Made by a program: the position numbers and the translations under genes. Source: Palaemon carinicauda (lineage: Eukaryota; Arthropoda; Malacostraca; Decapoda; Palaemonidae). From it: a DNA stretch of 64,000 bases. The stretch covers positions 83,511,449 through 83,575,448 of the forward strand of contig NC_090728.1 of NCBI RefSeq assembly GCF_036898095.1, in the 5' to 3' direction. The notes below the pieces were generated by a model that saw nothing but the letters and a program-made list of their open reading frames with translations, searched no databases and was not told where the DNA came from. Below are positions 54,369 to 64,000 of the stretch, piece after piece; positions within the stretch are counted from its first letter, which is position 1, and each line of letters opens with the position of its first letter.

Positions 54369-56302
54369 GGTTGACGCAGAAGGTCCACTCTTAGAGGGAG
54401 AGTCCTGGGAACGTCGACCAGCCATTGCAGTACCTCTGTGAACCATTCTCTCGCGGGCCAGAGGGGAGCAACCAACGTCAGCCGTGTCCCTTTGTGAGAG
54501 GCGAACTTCTGAAGTACCCTGTTGACAATCTTGAACGGCGGGAATGCATACAGGTCGAGATGGGACCAATCCAGCAGAAAGGCATCCACGTGAACTGCTG
54601 CTGGGTCTGGAATCGGAGAACAATACAATGGGAGCCTCTTGGTCATCGAGGTAGCGAACAGATCTATGGTTGGCTGACCCCACAGGGTCCAAAGTCTGCT
54701 GCAAACATTCTTGTGAAGGGTCCACTCTGTGGGGATGACCTGACCCTTCCGGCTGAGGCGATCTGCCATGACATTCATATCGCCCTGAATGAACCTCGTT
54801 ACCAGCGTGAGCCTTCGATCTTTTGACCAAATGAGGAGGTCCCTTGCGATCTCGAACAACTTCCTCGAATGAGTCCCCCCCTGCTTGGAGATGTAAGCCA
54901 AGGCTGTGGTGTTGTCGGAGTTCACCTCCACCACCTTGTTTAGCTGGAGGGACTTGAAGTTTATTAAGGCCAGATGAACCACCAACAACTCCTTGCAATT
55001 GATGTGAAGTGTCCTTTGCTCCTGATTCCATGTTCCCGAGCATTCCTGTCCGTCCAATGTCGCACCCCAGCCCGAGTCTGATGCGTCCGAGAAGAGACGG
55101 TGGTCGGGGGTCTGAACAGCTAACGAAAGACCTTCCTTGAGAAGAATGCTGTTCTTCCACCATGTTAGAGTAGACCTCATCTCTTCGGAAACAGGAACTG
55201 AGATCGTCTCTAGCGTCATGTCCTTTATCCAGTGAGCAGCAAGATGATACTGAAGGGGGCGGAGGTGGAGTCTCCCTAACTCGATGAACATGGCCAGCGA
55301 TGAAAGTGTCCCTGTTAGACTCATCCACTGCCTGACTGAGCATCGGTTCCTTCTCAGCATGCTCAGGATGCACTCTAGGGCTTGGTTGATCCTTGGGGCC
55401 GACGGAAAAGCCCGAAAAGCTCGACTCTGAATCTCCATACCCAGGTAAACAATGGTCTGGGATGGGACGAGCTGGGACTTCTCTAAATTGACCAGGAGGC
55501 CCAGTTCCTTGGTCAGATCCATAGTCCATCTGAGATTCTCCAGAGAGCGACGACTTGTGGGAGCTCTTAAAAGCCAGTCGTCTAAATAGAGGGAGGCTCT
55601 GATGTCTGCCAAGTGAAGGAATTTCGCAATATTCCTCATCAGTCTCGTAAACACAAGAGGTGCCGTGCTTAGGCCAAAGCACAGGGCTTGGAACTGGTAC
55701 ACAACCTTTCCAAAGACGAATCTTAGGAAAGGTTGGGAGTCTGGATGGATGGGGACGTGAAAGTATGCGTCTTTCAGGTCTAACGAGACCATCCAGTCCT
55801 CCTGCCTGACCGCTGCTAGGACCGACTTCGTCGTCTCCATCGTGAACGTCTGCTTGGTGACATAAGCATTGAGAGCACTGACGTCCAGCACCGGTCTCCA
55901 ACCTCCTGTCTTCTTGGCTACAAGGAAGAGACGGTTGTAAAAGCCCGGGGATTGATGATCCCGGACTATGACCACTGCTTCCTTTTGTAGCAAGAGCGAC
56001 ACCTCTTGTTGCAACGCTAGCCTCTTGTCCTTCTCCTTGTAGTTGGGAGAGAGGTTGATGGGAGATGTAGTTAGAGGGGGATTGAGGCAGAACGGAATTC
56101 TGTATCCCTCCCTTAGCCACTTCACAGACTGAGCGTCTGCACCTCTGCTCTCCCAAGCTTGCCAGAAGGTCTTGAGTCTGGCTCCTACTGCTGTCTGGAG
56201 AGGAAGGCAGTCAAAACTTGCCTTTTGCGGACTTGGAACCCTTCTTGGACTTGCCACGGTGACTGTCTGCACGGGTACCTCCTCTGCTGGAGGTTCTGCC
56301 AC
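54152..56302 (-). CDS. DIRS D reverse transcriptase / RNase H / methylase-like polyprotein
   Basis: 716-codon frame. Numbering from 56302: RT NRLFLVAKKTGGWRPVLDVS (123-142), motif A VSLDLKDAYFHVPI with Asp175, YLDD 239-242; RNase H LFSDASDSGWGA (Asp406), CKELL (Glu438), NSDNTTALAYISKQGG (Asp463), MADRLSR (Asp514); methylase-like tail TIDLFATSMTKRLPLYCSPI (545-564), WSHLDLYAFPPF (579-590), LVAPLWPAREWF, which follows the order DLFA..N/T-K..Y...W...PPF...P..WF of Dam-family enzymes. The frame opens 92 nt inside gag in the +1 frame and has no ATG before residue 155 (TMETTKS). All catalytic residues look intact. Confidence 0.93.
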   Translation of the reverse strand: MAEPPAEEVPVQTVTVASPRRVPSPQKASFDCLPLQTAVGARLKTFWQAWESRGADAQSVKWLREGYRIPFCLNPPLTTSPINLSPNYKEKDKRLALQQEVSLLLQKEAVVIVRDHQSPGFYNRLFLVAKKTGGWRPVLDVSALNAYVTKQTFTMETTKSVLAAVRQEDWMVSLDLKDAYFHVPIHPDSQPFLRFVFGKVVYQFQALCFGLSTAPLVFTRLMRNIAKFLHLADIRASLYLDDWLLRAPTSRRSLENLRWTMDLTKELGLLVNLEKSQLVPSQTIVYLGMEIQSRAFRAFPSAPRINQALECILSMLRRNRCSVRQWMSLTGTLSSLAMFIELGRLHLRPLQYHLAAHWIKDMTLETISVPVSEEMRSTLTWWKNSILLKEGLSLAVQTPDHRLFSDASDSGWGATLDGQECSGTWNQEQRTLHINCKELLVVHLALINFKSLQLNKVVEVNSDNTTALAYISKQGGTHSRKLFEIARDLLIWSKDRRLTLVTRFIQGDMNVMADRLSRKGQVIPTEWTLHKNVCSRLWTLWGQPTIDLFATSMTKRLPLYCSPIPDPAAVHVDAFLLDWSHLDLYAFPPFKIVNRVLQKFASHKGTRLTLVAPLWPAREWFTEVLQWLVDVPRTLPLRVDLLRQPHVKKVHPNLHALRLTAFRLSKDSQELEAFRRRQPERLPEQGGHPLSESINLNGKSSEAGARPMQFPQPVPL

Positions 56303-58730
56303 GAAAGGGCGGGATGAACCTAGAAGCAGGTGTATCAGCTGCTAAAGGGCGGAAGGGTCTAGGCACGGAAGGTAAGGTTTTAGCCTTACGTGCAGAAGAA
56401 GCCATGAGGTCATGCGTATCCTTCTGGATAAGAGAGGCAGCCATCCCCTTAATCAACTCCTCCGGAAACAAACACTTGGAGAGAGGAGCAAACAGCAGCT
56501 CTGACTTCTGGCAAGGAGTGATACCAGCAGATAAGAAGGAGCACAGATGTTCTCTCTTCTTGAGGACCCCTGATACATATGAAGCCGCAAGTTCACCAGA
56601 CCCATCCCGTATTGCCTTGTCCATGCTGGACATGATCAGCATGGCCGAGTCCTTGTCAGAAGGGGAAGTCTTCCTGCTTAAGGCTCCCAAACACCAATCG
56701 AGGAAGTTGAATATCTCGAAGGCACAAAAGACTCCCTTCAACATATGATCAAGATCGGAGAGTGACCAGCAGATCTTCGAACGTCTCATAGCCAACCTGC
56801 GGGGAGAGTCAACCAGACTTGAGAAGTCGGCCTGGGCAGAGGCAGGAACCCCCAAGCCAGGTTCCTCTCCCGTGGCATACCAGACGCTCGACTTAGAAGC
56901 CAGCTTGGGAGGAGGAAACACAAAAGAGGTCCTTCCCAGTTGCTTCTTGGAATGCAACCAGTCCCCCATAACCCTCAAAGCTCTCCTTGATGATCTGGCG
57001 AGAACAAGCTTGGTGAAGGCAGGCGCAGCAGGCTGCATGCCCATAGCAAACTCGGAGGGCGGAGAACGAGGGGTTGCAGACACAAAGTGTTCAGGATACA
57101 ATTCTCTGAACAAAGCAAGGACTTTGCGAAAGTCTAAGGAGGGTGGCGAAGACTTGGGTCCTTCAACATCAGAGTGAGGATCATCCAGATGAGCAGCTTC
57201 ATCCTACGATACATCCTCATCCGAAAGATGAGTTGTGAGTGGCAAAGGCAGAGCAGCAAGCTGAGCGGCTGAATCCTGCAGAACGGGTGCATGCGTACCT
57301 GCGGATCCATCATCATGCCTCTGCTGGACAGCCTGTGAGCTGGCAACAACAAAAGCAGAGGGCCGGTGTGTGGGAGGGTCTGCGGTGGGCTGAGGAGCAT
57401 GCGGTATGGTATGCAGAGCATGAGGTAAGGCATGCGGCTCATGCTGCATGGTATGCGGCTCATGCTGCATGGTATGCGGCTCATGCTGCATGGTATGCGG
57501 AGCATGCTGTAAGGTCTGCAGAGCATGCTGCATGGGCTGAGGAGAATGCCGCATAGTGCTGGAACCCGGCAACTCCTGATGCGGCAGCTCATGCATGTTA
57601 GCAGATGGTGCAGCAAGAACATGCGTCTGGCAGTGAGGACTGCGCATCGGTGGAGGAGCTCTCACAGGTGGGGTGTGGGAGCAGGCAGCCGCAGTATCTG
57701 CTGAGCGCACAACCTCTGCGGGTTGTAGGTTAACAGGAAAGGTGTTAACCTTCTCGGCATGATACTCCTGCATAAAAGCCGCAAGCTGAGACTGCATAGT
57801 CTGCAGCATGGACCACTTAGGGTCTACTGTGACTGGAGCAACAACAGACGGAGCAGAGGCCTGTTGAGGGACCACTCTACCTCTCTTGGGAGGTGTGCAG
57901 TCATCAGATGACTGTGGCGAGTCCGAACTGACCCAGTGGCTACACCTGGGCCGTTGGACTAGCTCGGAAGGGACCTTGCGTTTGAGCGGTCGTGAGACCT
58001 TGGTCCACCGTTTCCTCCTGGAAACCTCTTCCACAGACGAGGAATGTAAGGGCTCATTCGTCTGGGAGTGGAAGGGACGATCCTTAGCAGATGCGTCCGC
58101 AACCACTGAGGATACATCCGTGCGCCGATCAAGGCCTGCCGAACCCTTTGGTCCTTCGACATTGCTTCTCCCCTGGGCTTGGGAGCTTGCAAGAGGTCCC
58201 GGACTGGGAGGACGACTGGCACGCACAGATGTACCCTCATGCGCAACACTGACACTGACACTATGCACAGCACTAGCACGAACACTTCCCACTGCACTCT
58301 TCGCTTTCAGCTCTCTGACATCTGCCAAGAGCTGATTGCGGTCACTAACCAACGACTCCACCTTATCACCGAGAGCCTGAATGGCACGCAACATATCAGC
58401 CATTGCAGGCTGAGCACTCGTAGCAGGTTCGGGAGTCACCACCACAGGGGAAGGAAAAGGTTGAGGGGCATGGGGAGAGGAAAAATCCACAGAGCGAGAA
58501 GAACTCCTCCTATCTCTCTCCTTCTCTAACCTACGTGTATATCTGAGGAATTCATTAAAATCGAATTCCGAAAGCCCATCACATTCCCCACATCGATCTT
58601 CCAATTGACAGGATTTTCCCCTACAATTGGAACATACGGTGTGAGGATCTATAGAGGCCTTTGGAAGACGCCTATTACAAGTCCTAACACTACACTGCCT
58701 GTATTTAGGAACTTGGGAATGGTCAGACAT
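56211..58730 (-). CDS. DIRS D gag-like protein with one in-frame TAG
   Basis: ATG 58730; 840 codons to the stop at 56211 with one internal TAG at 57204-57206 (codon 509) in an acidic context (DEDVS, stop, DEAAHLDD). N-terminal zinc-finger-like cluster (CSVRTCNRRL; DPHTVCSNCRGKSC; RCGEC) matches the pattern in B and E. Next come a Ser-rich part, basic patches (RRKRWTKVSRPLKRK), a repeat-expanded His/Met/Gln/Pro part (57390-57555), and a C-terminal half (MRRSKICWSLSDLDHMLKG; LSDLDH; GELAASYVSGVLKKREHL) likely equivalent to capsid, then a basic SRGGTRADSHRGKSKKGSK tail. The stop could be a single mutation or be read through. Confidence 0.87.
57390..57555. repeat. 21-bp repeat array in D gag
   Basis: About eight units of ATGCGGCTCATGCTGCATGG plus T, encoding in sense a 7-residue HTMQHEP-type repeat. 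Three consecutive units are identical, indicating recent slippage. Confidence 0.93.
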
Positions 58731-58924
58731 CTTGAATTTTAGAGGTAGTCAAGGGGGAATTCCAAAATAAAGCAAAGATCGTTAACCAATGAATCAAATT
58801 AATTCCAAAAGCTTGCTAAGCTAAGGATAAAGCTTCCTGTACAGCGAAGGCTAAATTTCAGAGCAAATACATCACCAAAACGTGAACAAAAGACTCCAAA
58901 ATCAACAGCGTATCCATGTAGGTC

Positions 58925-59115
58925 TTGCCGGCGGCACGACAGAGGAAAAATTGAGGTCTTGTTGACAAGAAGTACTTGAGTACCTGACCACAGATGGCGC
59001 TGTTGTGTACACCCCCACCTGTATAGCGATCGCTGGCGTATCCCGACCGTAGATTTCTGTCGGGCAACGGAGTTGACAGCTACATGATCATCGGGTAAGA
59101 TTAATATTGAAAAAT
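58925..59115 (-). repeat. Left ITR of DIRS D
   Basis: Inverted partner of 52525-52735 without the extension; outer end ATTTTTCAATATTAATCTTA read on the minus strand. Confidence 0.93.
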
Positions 59116-59319
59116 TCTTTTTTCCATATTTTTGATAATTTTTTGAGAAAGTTCAGGCATTTTCCAAGAGAATGAGACCAACCTGACCTCTCTATGACAA
59201 TCATTAAGGCTGTTAGAGCAATTTAAAAAATATATACTGCAAAATGTGCTGGGAAAAAAATAACCCCCTGGGGGTTAAGGGTTGGAAATTTCCAAATAGC
59301 CTGGGGGTAAAAGGGTTAA

Positions 59320-60040
59320 TGAGACAAGTCCAACTATAAGTGGGGTGAAACCATCTATTCATTTCTCAGAGAAAATTGCTCATAAAAGGGAATCGTATAG
59401 GACACAGCAGTCCTCCAGCAAAAGAAGATCAATGCTTGACACTGATATTCATTCCGCTTCCCGAAGGAAGACCTCTAAAACAGAGGCTGTAGGAGGAATA
59501 CTCCTGCATGGAGGTTGGATTCCATAAAATTCAAATCTGTGGACAGTATACCCCGAAGGGAAGACCACGTAGGAGCAGCAACAGTTCTCCTGCAGGGAAA
59601 CCAACGAATCACTGTCATCACCCACCCCCCACAGGGCACTCTCCTGAAGGAATATGGTGCCTACTAGGGGATAGAGAGACAGTAACATTCGTGCTCTGAT
59701 CATAGTCCTATGGACATTTGGTCCTGAATGTGGTCTCCCCCCCCTTTCTTTGATATCTCTATAGGAAGTGTCAAATCCAGAAGGACGTGGAGATCTACTC
59801 CTTGGGAGAGATTCTCGTCAGGGAGTCATTTAAGTAGGACCATTGATTACGCAGGTCTTGTAGAGGACCAACGGAAGAACAATCCCTAGTGCCGAAAGAC
59901 CTGGGACCCGGCCAGTTCTTCAGAGATCGCACGCGACGGGGACTGATGCGGTCTTGTCGGACCTGCGGAGTTTCAACAGTGTAATGACACAGTCTACAGA
60001 TATCCGTATAGGATATGACCTTCGTTTCATTCCTTTGATT
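59320..60040 (-). other. DIRS F 3' region, continued
   Basis: Continues 52051-52422 after the MITE/D insertion. No recombinase core can be read here; only low-complexity and unassigned sequence. The YR catalytic domain of F therefore seems deleted or decayed beyond recognition. Confidence 0.5.
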
Positions 60041-61960
60041 ACTCAAATTACAGATTGAGGTAAACGGAAGATGTCTCGCAGAAGTTAGAGACTTCGCAAT
60101 CAGTTAGTAGGCCGAAGTCTTCAAGACGAGGGCCGATCCTATATATTTGGCTAACAGGGTGATTGCAAAACCTTCCCTCGCAGATTAAACTCGTCTCACT
60201 TTGCCCAGTAAACTGAAACTGATGACCTTCAAAGGTGTCCAGAGATCCACTTCGCAACTTGTTGCAAAAATCTTCTCTGAGTGAGGACATGCTGGATAGT
60301 CTCCAGGTGTGGAGTCGTAGCAAAGCTACGGCTTTGTGGCAAATGTTAGCATGTGGGTGTCTGAGTAGACCATGTTATGGAGGGAGCTCTCTTGGAAGTT
60401 CCGTAAGGTGCAGTAGAAAGTTGAAAAAACCATTCTGCGTGATGCCATAGCGGAGCCATGAGGGTCATTCAGATATTGACCGATATTCTGGTCTTGTTAA
60501 GTACTCTTCTAATATGACAAAACAGAAGAAAGGCGCAAACATCGATGTTGTCCCACCGTTGTTGGAATGCATCTTACCAGAGAACCTTGAGGTCCTAAAC
60601 TGGGGAGCAGTACAGTGGAAGCCATAAATTCAGGGACGTTACAAACAAGTCCACAGTCGAGGAACCCGACAAATTCAGGACTTTGTTGGCTACTAGATGA
60701 TTAAAGACCACTCGGAGCCCACTACCTGAGTTGCTCTACTCAGATAGTCCGCAAGCACATCCCTTTTGCAGGGAATGAAGCGAGCTGATAGGGTTACCGA
60801 GTTGTCTTCTGCCCATCTCAGGATCTCTACTGCCAGATGGGATCGGAGCTGCGAAAAAGTACCGCCTTGTTTGTTGATATAAGCCACTACTGAGGTGTTG
60901 TCGCTCGTTACCACCACTAAGTGTCCGGCCAAGAACTGTTAAAGGGCCAGGAGGGCAGCCTTCATCTCTAAGAGATTTATGCGATGGTACTTTTCAGACT
61001 CTGACCATAGGCCTGAGGTTGTGTGGTGCAGCATGTGGGCACCCCACCCTTCTTTAGATGCATCTGAAAAGAGCATTAAGTCTGGGGGAAGGACGAGAAG
61101 GTTGACTCCCTTTAGCAGATTCTTTTCTGCCACCCACCACTTGAGGTCTATCCGTTCCTCTGGTCCCATGGAGATCAGAATGTCGGAGGAATCGAAGGCC
61201 TGATTCCAGGTGGACTTTAGCAGCCATTAGAGAGATCATATCCTGAGGCGTCCATTGGAAACTAGACAGGCCAGCGATGATAGGTGCCCGAGGAGACATA
61301 ACAACCTCTGTGCTAGGAGTTCTTCTCGTCTGAGGAATGGTCTTGCAACATTTTTCAGCCTCACTACCCTGTCGTCTGAGGGGGAGACTTTTTGAAGGTC
61401 GGTGTCTATCATCATTCCTAGGTATACCAGTTGTTGAGAGGGAAGCAGTGCTGACTTCTCGGGGTTTACCATGATCCCCAGATCTTGGCAAAGCCTCAGA
61501 AGTTTGTCTAGATGTTGAAGAAGTCTGCTAGAATCTGCCAATAATCCAGATAACATAGGAGATGGATGCAGATTCTATGAGCACAAGATGACACTAGGCG
61601 AACACTCATGAAGACCTGAGGTGCTGTGGAAAGACCGAAGCCCAGCACCTTGAAATGGTATTTCTTATCTAGAATGATTCTCAGATACTTCCTTGAAAAT
61701 GGATGGATTTGGATCTGAAAGTATGTGTCCTTTAGGTCCAGTGTACACATGAAGTCATGTGTTCTTAGTGGTTGTCTGATAGTGTCTGCCATCTCCTTGC
61801 TGAACAGAGTTTCTTTGACAAACTTATTCAGAGCTGAGAGGTTGATGACTGGTCTCCAGCCTCCAGATGCCTTTTCCACAAGAAAGAGTCGACAGAAGAA
61901 GCCTGAGGAGTCGTCGAAGACCTCTCGGAGAGCACCCTTCTTCAACGTGGTGTGGACTTC
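60041..61960 (-). pseudogene. DIRS F RT/RNase H/MT-like domain, decayed
   Basis: RT at 61508-61945 (CRLFLVEKASGGWRPVINLS; TLDLKDTYFQIQIH; LGFGLSTAPQVF), where the YLDD box reads CYLDYW, so the second catalytic Asp is Tyr. Thumb at 61236-61556 (NPEKSALLPSQQLVYLGM). RNase H at 60939-61169 (LFSDASKEGWGAHM) and 60693-60932 (SDNTSVVAYINKQGG; LADYLSR). Upstream of 60690 the methylase-like tail and the YR N-terminus (LRLHTWRLSSMSSLREDF, 60270-60323) are recognisable but shifted. Many stops. Confidence 0.83.
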
Positions 61961-62012
61961 GCCCTGACGGGCCAGCTCCTTTGCGGATCCCTTCGCACAG
62001 GAGCTCGATGGA

Positions 62013-62260
62013 ACTGGAGTTTTGGCCAGTAGAGGGAGATATTGTGTGAACAGTAGATGATACTGGAGTTTTTGCCAGTAGAGGGAGAGATTGTGTGAAC
62101 AGTAGACGATACTGGAGTTTTGGCCAGTAGAGGGAGAGATTGTGTGAACAGTAGACGATACTAGAGTTTTGGCCAGTAGAGGGAGAGATTGTGTGAACAG
62201 TAGACGATACTGGAGTTTTGGCCAGTAGAGGGAGAGATTGTGTGAACAGTAGACGATACT
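62013..62260. repeat. 49-bp tandem repeat, about 5 copies
   Basis: Unit ACTGGAGTTTTGGCCAGTAG followed by AGGGAGAGATTGTGTGAACAG and TAGACGAT. 49 is not a multiple of three, so the array shifts the frame. It lies at the gag/RT boundary of element F. Confidence 0.95.
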
Positions 62261-64000
62261 CTAAACAAAACATGGAGACTGTCCAAGGTTTGGCCCCGAG
62301 CTGCAGCAACCTCTTCCAGTAGCAATGCAGGCATACCCACCTGATGGACAAGTGGGGGGATTGCCCATCCTAGCGGTTGCAGCCACGGCCGCCTCCCCTA
62401 GCATTTTCCCTCCACAGGAGGACTTGGGGCCTTTCCTGTCCTTAGCAAGAAAATGCTTCTTAGACACTTTGGGATGGATGGCTGTAGTCTTGGTCGTTGG
62501 CGAATTCTGCTGCTTCTTCTGCGGAGGAGGAGGTGGTCTATAGGGTCGGGATGTCAAGGCCCCATGGAGGAGGGAGTCCTGATTGGACTTCCTCCATCTC
62601 TCCATAGCCAGCTCAACGTCTTCCGGCTCGAACAAGGAAGACCCCTCCAGAGAGGAGTTCCAAAGTTTCGTTACCTCATTCTGTGGAAATTGAGGAGGGA
62701 ACATCTCGGCTAGCGAGTCTCTACACCTCAGGATGGTGTTTGCCCATAAGTTTACGTCTTGGTGGGCAAGGAACTCGATGGTTCAGGTTCCCAACAGCAG
62801 AAGGGTTTCCATTCCCTTCCTGGAGCTTTTCTTGAATAAATCCTCTGTCTGCATCATGTTTCCCACAGACTCCAACCAGAGATCATGCCACAAAGTAGCC
62901 TGCATGACATACTTCATTACCTTCTCCTGGCTAAGGATCTCTGATGCAGAGAACAAAACCTCCAACCAAGAAAGTCTCTCTAGAGAGATACACTTTGTTA
63001 ATTTCTACAAGGAATGTTGCAGAGGGAGGGCCAGAAGAGGCTCATTAAAGACCTCATAATACTTCCTCTGCTACAAACACAGTGGCAGGAGGAGTGAGGA
63101 GCTAGCCCAAAAGGAGTAAGAGGAGTCAGTGATCTTAGAAATCGCTTTCTGATGGACACTCTTCAGACACTGAGACCAGCGCAAGGCCGCAATGGTCTTG
63201 GGGAGCTTTTGAGTACCATAAACACAATCTAACACTATGTCTTCGCCCCCCCCCCCCACCATGATGGCCCACATGCAGGCCAAAACCTGCCGGAAGACAT
63301 GCTCAGACTCCCTTTGCTCTGCCCCTGATAACCTTGGACTAGCAGCCTTAGGAAGACAGTCGTCAAATTCGGAATCTTCCACCCACAAGACATCATCTTG
63401 GGGTGGGTTGTCGCCGTCGATGGAGTGAAGTGGTACTGGAGACAGTCTTCTGGGACCCTCTGAAGATCTCAGAGTCCTTGCAGAGGACTTTGACAAGGTC
63501 TTAGAATCCTTGAATTCCTTCCTCAGGGGGAAGAAGGTTTCCAGGAGCATTTTGGGGGGGGACCCCCTTTCATTGCTTACCCACAGGAGGCGACACGGTT
63601 TCTTCTTAGAAACTGGTCAAAGTTCTCCAGGAACTACCTTGAGGGGGAGGGGCGGAAGGAGCTCACTAGAGACTCTTCTCTGAGTGAAGCCTCTTGCGAA
63701 GCTGAATAAAGTTGAGCAACCGGCCGAGGGGGTATCGGGACGACAATACTGAGCCTCCGCTTGGCTGTTTCACTGGAGTCAGCTTAACTCTAGGCAAGAC
63801 TACCTTGAGAGAAACTCCTCTTTTCCTCTTCAAGGTAGAGGAGGAAGAAACCAACGTTTTTTTACAGGGAGGAGCCGTGGATCTTCCCCTTGGATCCGCT
63901 GGAGGAGAGGCAGACTTCTCCGGAGGTATCCTGGGTGTTCCAGAGGGACAAACCGGGAGAACACCCGCTAAGGAAGCCTAATGGACGGCCCTCACCAGGG
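62261..64000 (-). pseudogene. DIRS F gag-like protein, C-terminal part, decayed
   Basis: Homologous to E gag: ERWRKSNQDSLLHGALTSRP (62560-62620), a Pro/Gln/Lys tail, GTQKLPKTIAALRWSQ (63150-63220), TLKRKRGVSLKVVLPRVKLT (63770-63840). Frameshifts and stops separate the pieces. The N-terminal zinc-finger part and left ITR lie beyond the window. Confidence 0.78.

Larger units (their letters stand above)
52525..59115 (-). mobile_element. DIRS retrotransposon D, near-intact, youngest insertion
   Basis: Complete 6.6-kb minus-strand element: left ITR 58925-59115, gag 58730-56211, RT/RNase H/MT 56302-54152, YR 54368-53253, ICR 52755-52865, right ITR 52735-52525. The ends share AAAAT at both junctions with no longer duplication. 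Left and right ITRs differ by about one base over the first ~150 bp by eye. The only lesion I see is one TAG in gag. It is the innermost member of the nest F > MITE > D. Confidence 0.94.
52423..59315. mobile_element. MITE, TTAA type, copy 2, split by DIRS D
   Basis: Starts CCCTTTTACCCCC at 52423 after TTAA (52419-52422) and ends GGGGGTAAAAGGG at 59315 before TTAA (59316-59319), a perfect TTAA target duplication. Only 52423-52524 and 59116-59315 belong to it (about 300 bp); they align with copy 1 at 39860-40159. DIRS D occupies the A/T-rich middle. Confidence 0.92.
51644..64000 (-). mobile_element. DIRS retrotransposon F, decayed, split by MITE 2 and DIRS D, runs off window
   Basis: Right end at about 51644 (AATGAAAAATTTGGAGATAA, with AAT as in B). 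Right ITR and ICR to 52050, 3' region to 52422, then the MITE with D inside (52423-59315), then the body from 59320: YR start remnant, MT/RNase H, RT, gag, continuing past the window end. Family of B and E. Confidence 0.8.

Noticed and set aside
57239..57556. Plus-strand frame with AAWYAAHAAWYAAH repeats
   Set aside because: Antisense shadow of the 21-bp repeats in D gag.

Overview
The window is eukaryotic, intron-scale DNA, almost certainly from an arthropod and most likely a decapod crustacean. That call is inferred from long (GA)n, (CT)n, (AT)n and (TAA)n tracts, one spliced host exon, and an extraordinary density of DIRS-type retrotransposons. I see only one piece of host gene: a 159-bp exon at 18682-18840 on the minus strand, coding the Q motif and Walker A motif of a DEAD-box RNA helicase that most resembles DDX31/Dbp7. 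Nearly everything else is nested transposable elements.

Layout, left to right. (1) 1-1812: the 5' part of a Tigger/pogo-like DNA transposon with a frameshifted transposase. (2) 3789-18541: DIRS element A (+), degraded, with DIRS element B (-) inserted in its right terminal repeat and a DIRS 5' fragment J (+) inserted in the recombinase gene of B. (3) 18542-21300: host intron with the exon. (4) 21301-44412: one old LINE (minus strand), split by a palindromic foldback element (21702-23294), by the near-intact DIRS element C (23297-32022), and by an 11.3-kb TIR element with TA target-site duplication (32894-44201). The TIR element itself carries DIRS element G (36273-43127), which holds a TTAA-type MITE and a large 24-bp minisatellite. 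(5) 44413-50849: a DIRS 5' fragment H (+) fused to a DIRS 5' half E (-). (6) 51644-64000: DIRS element F (-), cut by a TTAA MITE that is in turn cut by the near-intact DIRS element D (52525-59115).

DIRS elements lack integrase and LTRs. They carry gag, reverse transcriptase/RNase H plus a Dam-methylase-like domain, and a tyrosine recombinase (YR), between inverted terminal repeats (ITRs) with an internal complementary region (ICR) that matches both outer ends. That complete architecture can be read directly in A, B, C, D and G. C and D keep the RT catalytic aspartates, the four RNase H acidic residues and the YR tetrad R..HxxR..Y, and their ITRs are almost identical, so both look recently mobile. 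In both, RT sits in the +1 frame over the last 90-100 nt of gag without its own upstream ATG. The YR frame stays open right through the RT/RNase H region.

The most unusual points are the six-deep nesting, the readable insertion junctions (short shared AAT or T/A-run sequences with no longer duplication), the long stop-free overlapping frame across RT in several families, repeat-expanded gag genes, and a conserved short leader ORF ending in K-L-S-T before gag in three copies.
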